Shown one piece after another: positions 16,344 through 25,735 of a DNA stretch of 64,000 nt. The stretch is from positions 144,259 to 208,258 of the forward strand of contig NZ_JNZO01000022.1 of assembly GCF_000717595.1 (NCBI RefSeq), given 5' to 3'. Under the pieces are notes generated by a model. The model did no database searches. It saw nothing but the letters and a program-made list of their open reading frames with translations, and was not told the DNA's origin. Each line of letters opens with the position of its first letter. The first letter of the stretch is position 1. Origin of the DNA: Streptomyces flavochromogenes. GTDB lineage: Bacteria > Actinomycetota > Actinomycetes > Streptomycetales > Streptomycetaceae. Position numbers and translations under genes: made by a program.

Positions 16344-16922
16344 TCAGACCACGGAGGCCCGTTCGGGATCGACGGGGTCGATCTCCTGCTCGTCGAACCG
16401 GACTTCAAGTGCCTCGAGCCCCCTCTCCCGACGGAAGACCTTCTCCGCTTCGGTGATGGGCAGCAGCCACAGGATCCGGGCATGGGCTCCGCCGGCCCAC
16501 TCGCAGACCTCGAAGTCGGGTCCGAAGGGATACGGCAGGCTCACCAGGTAGTGGTCGCAGTCGGAGTCGTCGATCCACGGTCGGCCGATGGGGACGGTGT
16601 GTCCGACGTCGAGTCGCTGGTGCTCCGGTCCGCAGTGGTAGTACGCGTTGACGGTGACGCTCTCCAGGTTGGTCCATTCGTCGCGCGGGGCCGCGAGAAA
16701 GAACTCCGTGCCATGGCCGTCCTGCTGGGTCGCCTCCCAGCAGCCCGACGTCACGTACAGCCACCAGTCGCCCGGATGCGCGGGATGAATCCGGAACACC
16801 CGGAATCCGGGCACGCGATCCTCGATGGGCCCGTCCACCCCTGCGACCTCGTCTATGACGCGACCGGGGAGTGTCCGGCGGAGGTGATCGAGAAGGGCGG
16901 TGCGTGCTGCGGTGTCCGGCAT
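16344..16922 (-). CDS. suppressor-of-fused (SUFU) domain protein
   Basis: A 192-residue cytoplasmic protein. The middle carries features of bacterial SUFU proteins: FRVFRIHPAHPGDWWLYVTSGCWEATQ, EFFLAAPRDEWTNLESVTV, LDVGHTVPIGRPWIDDSDCD and HARILWLLPITEAEKVF. In bacteria such proteins are often immunity proteins for contact-dependent or polymorphic toxins, but no toxin gene is adjacent here. The start at 16922 (MPDTAART) is preferred over 16955. It lies downstream of and on the same strand as the decarboxylase-fold gene at 17000. The domain assignment is fairly secure, the role is not. Confidence 0.75.
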   Translation of the reverse strand: MPDTAARTALLDHLRRTLPGRVIDEVAGVDGPIEDRVPGFRVFRIHPAHPGDWWLYVTSGCWEATQQDGHGTEFFLAAPRDEWTNLESVTVNAYYHCGPEHQRLDVGHTVPIGRPWIDDSDCDHYLVSLPYPFGPDFEVCEWAGGAHARILWLLPITEAEKVFRRERGLEALEVRFDEQEIDPVDPERASVV

Positions 16923-16999
16923 CCGCTCATGATGCCCGAGGCCGCCGCAGCCCATCGGACGGGGGCGGGCCAGGAGGGGCGACCCCGCTCAGTGGCGGG

Positions 17000-17521
17000 T
17001 CAGTCCCACTGCTCGTCCGCGAGGGAGCCGACCGGCTGCGGCTTGCCGATGACGGCCAGGGCGATGAAGAAGTTGATCTGGCCGATCGCGATGGTCAGGG
17101 TGGCCAGCGCCTTCTCCGCGTAGTGCTTCGCGACCTCGGCGTACAGCTCGTCGGAGACGCGCTCCCGGCCGTGCGGGGCGGGCTGGAGGGTGGCCTCGAC
17201 CAGGGCGAGGGCGGCGCGCTCGGCGGCGGTGAAGTAGGGGGCGTCCTGCCAGGAGGAGACGGCGGTGATGCGCTCCTCGGACTGGCCGGCCTTGCGGAGG
17301 AAACCGGTGTTGAGGATCGTCAGGTAGGTGTTGCCGACGATCTGCCCGGCCCGCAGGTGGACGAGGCTCATCGTGGCGCGCGGCACCGAGCGGTTGCCGG
17401 TGGCCCGGAAGAGGGCGGCGCTGATGTCGCTCAACTCGGGCACGAACGCACCGGGGTCGGGCATCCGGGAGATGGAGGTCCCGGGGGTGGTGGCGGTCGT
17501 GGTGGAGTTCGTGTTCGTCAT
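17000..17521 (-). CDS. carboxymuconolactone decarboxylase-fold protein lacking the CxxC site
   Basis: A 173-residue all-helical CMD/AhpD-fold protein. The segment HLRAGQIVGNTYLTILNTGF lines up with the active region of AhpD-like proteins (compare ASQINGCGACLDMHT in the paralog at 22687). Both cysteines and the histidine are replaced, so thiol peroxidase-type chemistry is not possible. The C-terminal helices (SWQDAPYFTAAERAALALVE, ALATLTIAIGQINFF) are normal. The ATG at 17521 follows AAGGAG. It has an ECF41-like promoter at 17567-17593, shared in pattern with the intact paralog. It may be a structural or cofactor-binding member of the family. Confidence 0.82.
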   Translation of the reverse strand: MTNTNSTTTATTPGTSISRMPDPGAFVPELSDISAALFRATGNRSVPRATMSLVHLRAGQIVGNTYLTILNTGFLRKAGQSEERITAVSSWQDAPYFTAAERAALALVEATLQPAPHGRERVSDELYAEVAKHYAEKALATLTIAIGQINFFIALAVIGKPQPVGSLADEQWD

Positions 17522-17566
17522 CGCTGTTCTCCTTCGTCGTGGCCTTGTCGGCGTCCTCACAGCACT

Positions 17567-17593
17567 GACGGAGCGCACCGCGACGTTGTGACA
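17567..17593 (-). promoter_or_regulatory. ECF41/SigJ-type promoter of the decarboxylase-fold gene
   Basis: Read on the minus strand: TGTCACA, 16 bp, CGTC. This is the -35/-10 pattern I recall for ECF41 sigma factors, whose targets often encode carboxymuconolactone decarboxylases. It lies about 45 bp before the start at 17521. Confidence 0.6.
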
Positions 17594-17623
17594 GGACTCC
17601 GGAATCGGTTTCCGGAGGGGAAC

Positions 17624-17629
17624 TAGGCT
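17624..17629 (+). promoter_or_regulatory. -10 element, leaderless spacing
   Basis: TAGGCT lies 7 bp before the ATG at 17637. This supports that start over the downstream TTG at 17703. Confidence 0.45.
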
Positions 17630-17636
17630 GCGACGG

Positions 17637-18425
17637 ATGGAACGCGTAACCGATGGTCGAGAGAGTGCCGCCCGGCGTCGATCGGCAGGGGATACAGGCC
17701 GGTTGAACGACTACGACAGCTTCGCCGAGGCGTACGCGGCGGAGAACGAGAACAACCTCGTGAACGCCTACTACGAGCGGCCCGCGATGCTCGCCCTCGC
17801 CGGAGACGTGGCCGGCCGGCGGATCCTGGACGCCGGCTGTGGTGCGGGCTCCCTCTCCGCCGCGCTGCGCGAGCGCGGCGCGGTCGTGACCGGCGTCGAC
17901 GCCAGCGCCGCGATGCTGGCGCTGGCCAGGCGGCGGCTCGGGGACGACACGGCCCTGCACGTGGCCGATCTGCGTGACCCTCTGCCGTTCGACGAGGGGG
18001 CGTTCGACGACGTGGCCGCGTCGCTGGTGCTGCACTACCTGGAGGACTGGGGGCCGACGCTGGCCGAGCTGCGGCGCGTGCTCCGGCCCGGCGGCCGCCT
18101 GATCGCGTCGGTGGACCATCCGTCCGTGGCCTACGCCTTCCAGGACCCCCGGCCCGACTACTTCGCGACCACCGGTTATACCTTCGACTGGACGTTCGGC
18201 GGGCGGTCCGTCCCCATGCGGTTCTGGCGCAGGCCGTTGCACGCGATGATAGACGCCTTCACCACTGCCGGCTTCCGGCTCTCCACCCTCAGCGAGCCGC
18301 AGCCCGACCCGGCGGCCCGGGAGCTGTTCCCCGACGGCTTCCGCGATCTTTCGACCAAGCCGAACTTCCTGTTCTTCGTCGTCGAGGTGCCGTGGACGGC
18401 CACCGGCTCGGACGACCGGCCCTAG
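17637..18425 (+). CDS. class I SAM-dependent methyltransferase
   Basis: A 262-residue methyltransferase with the Rossmann motif ILDAGCGAGSLSAALRERG (motif I), VTGVDASAAMLALARRRLG (motif II), DVAASLVLHYLEDWGPTL and LRRVLRPGGRLIASVDHP (motif III). It belongs to the Methyltransf_11/UbiE-like group. The C-terminal part (TFGGRSVPMRFWRRPLHAMI) shapes a small-molecule pocket. TAGGCT 7 bp before the ATG suggests a leaderless message, so the extra N-terminal 20 residues are probably real. It is divergent from the decarboxylase-fold gene and convergent with MarR. The substrate cannot be predicted. Confidence 0.88.
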   Translation: MERVTDGRESAARRRSAGDTGRLNDYDSFAEAYAAENENNLVNAYYERPAMLALAGDVAGRRILDAGCGAGSLSAALRERGAVVTGVDASAAMLALARRRLGDDTALHVADLRDPLPFDEGAFDDVAASLVLHYLEDWGPTLAELRRVLRPGGRLIASVDHPSVAYAFQDPRPDYFATTGYTFDWTFGGRSVPMRFWRRPLHAMIDAFTTAGFRLSTLSEPQPDPAARELFPDGFRDLSTKPNFLFFVVEVPWTATGSDDRP

Positions 18426-18848
18426 CTAGCGCGCGGCGAGCCGCTCCATCAGGGCGGCGCTGCGCGCCAGCACCTCGCGCTCCTCGCCCGTGAGCTCCTG
18501 CTCGATCGCCTGGGCCAGCCAGCCCACCCTGCGCCCGCGCTCCGCGTCGAGGGCGGCCCGTCCCGCGGGGGAGAGCTCCACCAGGGACTTGCGGCCGTCC
18601 GTGGGGTGGGCCCGGCGGACGACGAGCCCCTGATCCATGAGCAGCCCGACCGAGCGGGCCATGGACTGGGGCCGTACGCGCTGGTCCGTCGCCAGGTCGC
18701 TGGTCGTCATGGCGCCGTCGCGATCCAGGGTGCCGAGCACGGACACGTGGCCGAGCGGGATCTGGTCCTCGTGCTTCACGCGCCGCGTGAGCTTGCCCAT
18801 CGCGGTACGCAGTTCGGTGGCGACGGTGGCAGGTTCCGGGGTGGGCAT
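18426..18848 (-). CDS. MarR-family transcriptional regulator
   Basis: A 140-residue winged-helix protein. The DNA-binding core is DGAMTTSDLATDQRVRPQSMARSVGLLMDQ, and the wing is RAHPTDGRKSLVELSPAG, both characteristic of MarR. N- and C-terminal helices form the dimer. The start at 18848 (MPTPEPATV) excludes a long upstream shadow. It is divergent from the enolase gene, and an 8-bp inverted repeat with an 18-bp spacer lies between them. It probably represses itself and perhaps the enolase; the ligand is unknown. Confidence 0.9.
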   Translation of the reverse strand: MPTPEPATVATELRTAMGKLTRRVKHEDQIPLGHVSVLGTLDRDGAMTTSDLATDQRVRPQSMARSVGLLMDQGLVVRRAHPTDGRKSLVELSPAGRAALDAERGRRVGWLAQAIEQELTGEEREVLARSAALMERLAAR

Positions 18849-18898
18849 AGGCCACTTTAACCGGTGGTACGCCCCGGCGGTACGGCTCCACAGCCGAA

Positions 18899-20340
<1,442 letters not shown>

Positions 20341-20354
20341 TCCGCGCGGAGCGG

Positions 20355-20398
20355 GCCGGCTACGGCGCCGTCCCCGGGGCCCCCGCGCCGTAGCCGGC
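20355..20398. terminator. terminator between enolase and GNAT genes
   Basis: GCCGGCTACGGCGC and its exact complement form a perfect 14-bp stem 14 bp after the enolase stop and 14 bp before the end of the convergent GNAT gene. Confidence 0.75.
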
Positions 20399-20412
20399 CG
20401 CGCTGTCCCGGA

Positions 20413-20880
20413 TCAGTCCTTCACCGGCCGCCACACATAGCGGATGTCCGGCTCGCCCTCCTCGTTGCGCTGCCCGTCCGTCCGCTCCGCCTCGACGAAG
20501 CCGTGCCGCTCGTAGAACCTCTGCGCCGGCGCGTTGACCTGGAACGTCCACAGGTCCAGGCCCTCCGGCCGCTGCCGCTTGGCCAGTTCCACGAAGCGGT
20601 CGCCCAGGCCGCGGCCGCGCCACGACGGGTCGAGGTAGAGCTGCTCCAGGTCCCCGCCGTCGAGCACGAGGAGTCCCACCACGCCGGCCTCCCCGGCGAC
20701 CGCGACCCAGGTCTCGTGCTGCGGCACGACGACATGGGTGAACCAGCCCCGTACCGCGTCGTCGTCGTGCGCGCGGCGTACGGTCGGCAGCGCCGCGCCG
20801 AAGGAACGCAGCCACACCTCGGCTGCCGCGGTCGCGTCGGAGTCGCCGGCACGCCGAATTACAAGGTCGTCAAGGGTCAC
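20413..20880 (-). CDS. GNAT-family N-acetyltransferase
   Basis: A 155-residue acetyltransferase. The N-terminal strand VIRRAGDSDATAAAEVWLRS, the strand VAGEAGVVGLLVLDGGDLEQLYLDP, the acetyl-CoA-binding loop SWRGRGLGDRFVELAK (Q/RxxGxG/A) and the C-terminal VNAPAQRFYERHGFVEAERT are standard GNAT elements. It would transfer an acetyl group to a small amine or protein N-terminus. It is a single gene convergent with enolase. The substrate is unknown. Confidence 0.88.
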   Translation of the reverse strand: MTLDDLVIRRAGDSDATAAAEVWLRSFGAALPTVRRAHDDDAVRGWFTHVVVPQHETWVAVAGEAGVVGLLVLDGGDLEQLYLDPSWRGRGLGDRFVELAKRQRPEGLDLWTFQVNAPAQRFYERHGFVEAERTDGQRNEEGEPDIRYVWRPVKD

Positions 20881-21072
20881 AAGGCGCGAGGGTCGCAGAC
20901 GACGGGGCTCCGCGCATCCGAATTGCGGTGAGGCGCCGCCCTCGGAGGCGGGCCGGAGGGCGGGAGTTCAGGGGCGGCCGGGGTCGCGCTGCGGGACCGG
21001 CCGGAGCGGAAACGGCTCCCGACGTCAGGCCCGTCGGGGCCGAGCACCACGAACGGCCGGGTCGGGCAGGTC

Positions 21073-21984
21073 TCACGACGAGTGCCGTGCGCCCGGGGAG
21101 GCCTCCCCCCTGAGCACCTCGGTCAGGGCCGAGATGCTGTGGCTGCCGTGGCCCGCCTCGACCGCGCGCCGCAGCAGGTCGTTCAGCGGGTCGATCCAGG
21201 TCGTGTCGACGTTCGTCTCCTCGCCCAGGGCCTTGTCGTGGGCCGCGCCCGCGAGGAACATGCCCACGGAAGAGGCCCCGTCCGTGTAGTCGCCGCTGTC
21301 GATCTCCTCGGCGTAGCCCGGCAGCAGGGACTTGATCATGTCGAGCCACTTGCCGGCGAACCGCACCATGCCGGCCGCGTCGAGGCCCCGGGCCTGGAGC
21401 GCGGCGGCACCCTGGAAGAACCCGACGAGCGCGGGCAGCAGCATCGCGCCCACCGCCATCTCGTACAACGCGGCCAGGTCGGTCTCGGATCCCAGGTGGA
21501 CGGTGTCGCCGCCCAGCACCCGCAGGGCCGTCCCGTACTCGTCGAAGACGGACTTGTCGCCGCCGTAGTACAGCAGCGTGTCCGGCGCTCCCACGGCCGC
21601 CGGCACGTTCTTGACCGCGCCCGCCAGGAACCTGGCGCCGTGACCGGCGGCCCAGCCCGCCGTCGCACGGGCGTCGGCGGGCGAACCGCTGTTCAGCGTG
21701 ACGAGGGCCCGCCCGGACAGTGCCGCCCCGGCCGGTTCCAGCGCGGTACGGGTGTCGTCGAAGGTGGTCAGGCAGGTCACGACCAGCGGGCTCGCCTCCA
21801 CCGCGGCCCGCACCGATCCGGCGTGGACGGCGCCCTCGGCGACCAGCGGCGCGGCCTTGGCGGGCGTACGGTTCCAGACCGTCGTCGGGTGCCCTGCGCC
21901 GAGGAACGCCTCGGCCAGTGCTCGGCCCATCGAACCGAGCCCGATCACGGTCACGGGGGTGGGCGCGGACTGGGCTTCGGACAT
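21073..21984 (-). CDS. NAD(P)-binding imine reductase/beta-hydroxyacid dehydrogenase-like oxidoreductase
   Basis: A 303-residue protein. TPVTVIGLGSMGRALAEAFL is an N-terminal Rossmann motif, followed by TVWNRTPAKAAPLVAEGA, which favours NADPH (Arg after the second strand). The C-terminal half is helical (LAALYEMAVGAMLLPALVGF, SSVGMFLAGAAHDKALGEET). The lack of the conserved Lys of hydroxyisobutyrate dehydrogenases and the overall shape point to the imine-reductase branch. It is divergent from an HxlR regulator with two direct operator-like repeats between them, so it is probably under that regulator. The substrate is unknown. Confidence 0.82.
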   Translation of the reverse strand: MSEAQSAPTPVTVIGLGSMGRALAEAFLGAGHPTTVWNRTPAKAAPLVAEGAVHAGSVRAAVEASPLVVTCLTTFDDTRTALEPAGAALSGRALVTLNSGSPADARATAGWAAGHGARFLAGAVKNVPAAVGAPDTLLYYGGDKSVFDEYGTALRVLGGDTVHLGSETDLAALYEMAVGAMLLPALVGFFQGAAALQARGLDAAGMVRFAGKWLDMIKSLLPGYAEEIDSGDYTDGASSVGMFLAGAAHDKALGEETNVDTTWIDPLNDLLRRAVEAGHGSHSISALTEVLRGEASPGARHSS

Positions 21985-22125
21985 GAGTCACTCCAGCGGG
22001 TTGTCGGTGGTTCGCAGGCACGCAGAAACCTGCGGGCGCGTGCGTCGAGTGGCGCCGCGGTTCGCCAACAGGCTTGTCCGTCACGGCACTTCACTCATCC
22101 TGGAGCGGCACACACATTCCGACAA

Positions 22126-22159
22126 GTACCTACAATTCTGTTCGGTACCCACACTTCTG
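22126..22159. promoter_or_regulatory. tandem direct repeats, candidate HxlR operators
   Basis: GTACCTACAATTCTG and GTACCCACACTTCTG (13 of 15 identical) are spaced 19 bp apart. The second ends just before the ribosome site of the HxlR gene. Two same-face half-turn-spaced copies suit an autoregulated divergent promoter. Confidence 0.5.
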
Positions 22160-22174
22160 TAGGGGTGATTGCTG

Positions 22175-22516
22175 ATGACTGGGCGGACCTACACCTGCGG
22201 ACTCGACGCCGCCATCGCCGTGATGGGCGGCAAATGGAAGGGGCTGATCCTCTTCGCGCTGGGCGAGGGACCGCTGCGGTTCGGGGAGCTGCGGCGGACG
22301 GTGGCCGGCATCAGCGAGCGGATGCTGATCCTCCAGCTCCGTGAGATGGAGGCCGGCGGCCTGGTGCACCGCGAGGTCCACCAGCAGGTCCCGCCCAAGG
22401 TGGAGTACTCCCTCACCGAGTTCGGCGGCTCCCTCAACGAGGCGATGGGGCCGCTCGGAGAATGGGGCGAGAAGCACCTGGAGCGCATCGAGGCGATCTC
22501 CCGGGACCCGGCCTAG
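22175..22516 (+). CDS. HxlR-family transcriptional regulator
   Basis: A 113-residue winged-helix protein. It opens CGLDAAIAVMGGKWKGLILF, with the HxlR cysteine near the N-terminus, then LRFGELRRTVAGISERMLILQLREMEAGGLVHR and the wing VPPKVEYSLTEFG. The cysteine of TCGLDAA is the redox- or electrophile-sensing position in several family members. ATG at 22175 follows AGGGGTG. It is divergent from the imine reductase and likely controls it. Confidence 0.9.
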   Translation: MTGRTYTCGLDAAIAVMGGKWKGLILFALGEGPLRFGELRRTVAGISERMLILQLREMEAGGLVHREVHQQVPPKVEYSLTEFGGSLNEAMGPLGEWGEKHLERIEAISRDPA

Positions 22517-22619
22517 GGGCCGCCGGGCGGCCGCCTTGCAGGGCTGCATGGCTGCAGGGCGGGCTGCCGCCCCACCGGGCTGCCGTGCCTCCGGGGGAGA
22601 CGTACGTCACCTTCCGTGA

Positions 22620-22647
22620 TGTCACATCCCGTCGCGCCCGTTCCGTC
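22620..22647 (+). promoter_or_regulatory. ECF41/SigJ-type promoter of the AhpD-like gene
   Basis: TGTCACA, 17 bp, CGTC, about 40 bp before the start at 22687. The same pattern with a 16-bp spacer precedes the other decarboxylase-fold gene at 17521. Confidence 0.6.
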
Positions 22648-22686
22648 CGGAGGGTGGAGTCATCGACCACGACGGAGGAGCTCGTC

Positions 22687-23160
22687 ATGAGTGCACGCCT
22701 CAACATGTTCGACAGCCCGGTCGCCATCAAGGCCTGGAAGCACATCATCGCGGCGAACAAGGCGATCGCCGAGGGCTCGTCACTCCCCGCCGCCACCCAG
22801 GAGCTCGTCAGGATTCGCGCCAGCCAGATCAACGGCTGCGGCGCCTGCCTCGACATGCACACCAAGGACGCCGCCGCCGCGGGGGAGACCTCGGTACGGC
22901 TCCACATGGTCGCCGCCTGGCGCGAGGCCACCGTCTTCACCGACGCCGAGCGCGCCGCCCTGGAGCTCACGGAGCAGGGCACCCGCCTCGCCGACGGGTC
23001 CGGGGTCTCGGACGAGGCCTGGGCCGAGGCCGTCAAGCACTTCGACGACGAGCAGCTCGCCGCCCTGGTGTCCCAGATCGCCGTCATCAACGCCTTCAAC
23101 CGCGGCAACGCCATCACCCGGCAGCCCGCCGGCGACTACCGGCCCGGCCAGTACGCGTAG
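22687..23160 (+). CDS. carboxymuconolactone decarboxylase/AhpD-like protein with CxxC
   Basis: A 157-residue all-helical protein. RIRASQINGCGACLDMHTKDA holds the redox-active CGAC and a histidine three residues on, the AhpD-type catalytic site; VAAWREATVFTDAERAALEL and ALVSQIAVINAFNRGN are the usual following helices. It would act in alkyl-hydroperoxide or related redox chemistry. ATG at 22687 is preceded by GGAGGAG. Its ECF41-like promoter suggests control by a SigJ-type sigma factor that is not encoded in the window. It stands alone. Confidence 0.9.
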   Translation: MSARLNMFDSPVAIKAWKHIIAANKAIAEGSSLPAATQELVRIRASQINGCGACLDMHTKDAAAAGETSVRLHMVAAWREATVFTDAERAALELTEQGTRLADGSGVSDEAWAEAVKHFDDEQLAALVSQIAVINAFNRGNAITRQPAGDYRPGQYA

Positions 23161-23255
23161 CGGGTGCGGGACCGCGGCGGGCGTCAGCAGGACGGCGGCC
23201 TCGGGAGGCTGTCCCTCACCACCCGCCCTAGGCTGGGCCCGACGAAAGGGCGGCG

Positions 23256-23957
23256 ATGAGCACGGACGCGGACGCGAGCACCGACGGCGACGACGACGGA
23301 GCGGCCGGGCGCGGGACGGTCCGCTCCCAGAGCGAGCACTGGGAGCGGACCTACGGCACCCACCCCGGGATGTACGGCGCCGAGCCCTCCGCCCCGGCCG
23401 TCCGCGCCGCCGAGGTGTTCCTGGCCCTGGGCGCCCGCCACGTCCTCGAACTGGGTGCCGGGCACGGCCGCGACGCGCTGTTCTTCGCCCGTTCCGGGCT
23501 CACCGTGACCGCCGCCGACTTCAGCCCCGTCGCGCTCGACCAGCTGGGCGCCCGGGCCGATGCCGAGGACCTTGCCGACCGGGTGGCCACCGCCGTCGTC
23601 GACGTACGCGAACCGCTGCCGTTCGCCGACGCCTCCGTGGACGCGGTGTTCGCCCACATGCTGCTGTGCATGGCCCTGTCCACCGACGAGATCCACGCCC
23701 TCGTCGCCGAGGTGCATCGCGTCCTGCGACGGGGCGGCACCTTCGTCTACACCGTCCGGCACACCGACGACGCCCACTACGGCGCCGGGACGGGTCACGG
23801 CGACGACATCTGGGAGCACGGCGGCTTCGCCGTGCACTTCTTCCCCCGCGCCCTCGTCGACGCCCTCGCCGACGGCTGGACCCTCGACGAGGTGATCGAC
23901 TTCGAGGAGGGCGACCTGCCCCGCCGTCTGTGGCGCGTCACCCAGACCCGGCGCTGA
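23256..23957 (+). CDS. class I SAM-dependent methyltransferase
   Basis: A 233-residue enzyme. After an acidic N-terminus (DADASTDGDDDG) come HVLELGAGHGRDALFFARSG (motif I), LTVTAADFSPVALDQL, DVREPLPFADASVDAVFAHM and EVHRVLRRGGTFVYTVRHTD. The HGRDALFF variant and HMLLCMAL are typical of the TPMT/UbiE-like small-molecule methyltransferases with a narrow active site. ATG at 23256 has AAAGGG upstream and a TAGGCT -10 at 23229-23234. It is unrelated in detail to the methyltransferase at 17637. The substrate is unknown. Confidence 0.87.
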   Translation: MSTDADASTDGDDDGAAGRGTVRSQSEHWERTYGTHPGMYGAEPSAPAVRAAEVFLALGARHVLELGAGHGRDALFFARSGLTVTAADFSPVALDQLGARADAEDLADRVATAVVDVREPLPFADASVDAVFAHMLLCMALSTDEIHALVAEVHRVLRRGGTFVYTVRHTDDAHYGAGTGHGDDIWEHGGFAVHFFPRALVDALADGWTLDEVIDFEEGDLPRRLWRVTQTRR

Positions 23958-24000
23958 GGAGACGCCGCAGAGTGCCGCAGCGACGCCGTGGCGACGCTGT

Positions 24001-24051
24001 GGATACGGCGACGGCCCGCCCGGTTCGCCCGGGCGGGCCATCGCCGTATCC
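24001..24051. terminator. terminator between methyltransferase and ABC operon
   Basis: GGATACGGCGA and TCGCCGTATCC are perfect ends of a long stem that continues inward through GGCCCGCCCGG/CCCGGGCGGGCC around a TTCG loop. It separates convergent genes. Confidence 0.8.
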
Positions 24052-24082
24052 GTGAGGGCCGATCACCGGCGACCGGCGGCGA

Positions 24083-25735
24083 CTACCCCTTGCTGACCGC
24101 CGCCAGGATCTCCGGCAGCCGCCTCGCCGTCCGCGGCGCCGCCACCTTCAGGCCCGCCCAGATCATCAGCGCGCCGTAGAGCGTGCCGGCCGGGAGCAGC
24201 AGCCAGAGCAGGGACTGCTGGTCGGAGACATGGAGGTAGATCGTCGCGCCGATCAGCGGCGCGCACAGCAGCGGGGCCGTGAGCATGCCGCCGAGGATCG
24301 AGATCCACGCCAGGGCGCCCTGCCCCGGAGCCACGTTCTTGTAGCCGCTGTCCTGCGGGATGGAGTACGGGAAGGCGGCCGAGGCCACCGAGCCCGTCGC
24401 CAGCATCGCGCCGAGCAGGCCGAGCGCCAGGCCGATGGCGTCCGGGAGCCGTGTCCACTCGCCGAGGACGGCGACCGTGAGGACCGTGACGAAGACGGCG
24501 TACGGGAGGGTGACCGTGAGCAGGGCCAGGGCCCGCGCCCGCAGTTCGGCGTACGCGTCGGCCGTCGTCGAGATGGTCTGGGCGACCATCCAGAACGCCG
24601 AGGTGTCCTGTCCGAACTGGTTGTACATCAGCATGCCGAGCATGCCGGAGGCGAAGCACGCCCAGTAGATCGAGCCGGTGCCCTGGAGCGCGTTGACGAG
24701 CGGGACGATCAGGCCCAGGGCCAGCGAGGTCACGGCCCCGGCCTTCGTCTTCGGGTCGCGCCACAGATAGCGCAGGCTGCGCTCCATGACCGCGCCCGTG
24801 CGCCCGCCCGGCAGGATCCTGGCGAGCCACCCCGTACCGTCGGCCTTGTCACGGACGCCCGCGTCGGAGGCCGCGCCGATCGTGGAGCCGTCGGGCTCGA
24901 CCATCAGCCGTACGAGGCTCCGCTGCCACCAGTGCACGAGCACCGCGAGCGTGGCCGCCGTGAGAAGCAGCCGGACCGCCGCCACCGCGTAGTCGCCCTC
25001 GCTGGCGGAGTCGACCGCGGCGATCGCCGCGGCCGGCGGCAGCCAGCCGACGACGGCCGTCGCCGGTTCCAGCGACTCCAGACCGCCGGCCTGGCCCAGG
25101 CGCTGGGCGGCGAAGTTCACGACCTGCATGCCGACGGCGATGATCAGGCCGCTGAGCAGTGCCAGGTCCCGGCCCTTGCGGGAGGTGAGGAGCCGGACGT
25201 TGGCGGCGGCCACGGCCCGGGACAGTGCCACGCACGTCACGGCCGTCAGCGGTACGGCGAGGACGGCGAGGACCGTGCCGGCCGCGCCGTGCGCGACGGA
25301 CAGCGCGGCGCCCAGGGCCAGGACGAAGGTGAGGACGGGGCCGACGCCCACGAGGGAGGCCACGAGTAGCGCGCGGACCAGCGGCCGCGGTCGCAGCGGC
25401 AGCATGACGAGCCGCGACGGGTCGAGGGTCTCGTCACCGCTCGGGATGAACAGCGGCATCACCGTCCAGGAGAGCGCGAGCCCGCCCGTGAGGAGGATCG
25501 CGATGCTGTCGGCGTCGGCGCTGCCCCGCATGAGGACGAAGGCCAGCAGGAGGGCCGCGGCGAAGACCGCTCCGAAGACGATGGACAGGATGTACGCGGC
25601 CGTCCGTCCGCCCGACTGCCGCAGCCCGTTGCGCAGCAGGCTCAGTTTGAGCCGTACGAAGACGGAGGTGAGGGAGGGGACGGGCCCGGCCGGGGTCGCG
25701 GTGCCGGTGGTGGCCGTGGTCGGGAAGGCACTCAT
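24083..25735 (-). CDS. ABC transporter permease
   Basis: A 550-residue polytopic membrane protein with about twelve hydrophobic segments, for example YILSIVFGAVFAAALLLAFVL, VGVGPVLTFVLALGAAL and LLWLLLPAGTLYGALMIWAG. No soluble catalytic motif is present. Its ATG at 25735 overlaps the ATPase stop by four bases (ATGA), so the two are translationally coupled and form one exporter. Large single-chain permeases paired with a short ATPase occur in ABC-2-like exporters. The substrate is not evident. The open frame continues upstream through the ATPase gene, but that part is an out-of-frame shadow. Confidence 0.85.
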   Translation of the reverse strand: MSAFPTTATTGTATPAGPVPSLTSVFVRLKLSLLRNGLRQSGGRTAAYILSIVFGAVFAAALLLAFVLMRGSADADSIAILLTGGLALSWTVMPLFIPSGDETLDPSRLVMLPLRPRPLVRALLVASLVGVGPVLTFVLALGAALSVAHGAAGTVLAVLAVPLTAVTCVALSRAVAAANVRLLTSRKGRDLALLSGLIIAVGMQVVNFAAQRLGQAGGLESLEPATAVVGWLPPAAAIAAVDSASEGDYAVAAVRLLLTAATLAVLVHWWQRSLVRLMVEPDGSTIGAASDAGVRDKADGTGWLARILPGGRTGAVMERSLRYLWRDPKTKAGAVTSLALGLIVPLVNALQGTGSIYWACFASGMLGMLMYNQFGQDTSAFWMVAQTISTTADAYAELRARALALLTVTLPYAVFVTVLTVAVLGEWTRLPDAIGLALGLLGAMLATGSVASAAFPYSIPQDSGYKNVAPGQGALAWISILGGMLTAPLLCAPLIGATIYLHVSDQQSLLWLLLPAGTLYGALMIWAGLKVAAPRTARRLPEILAAVSKG

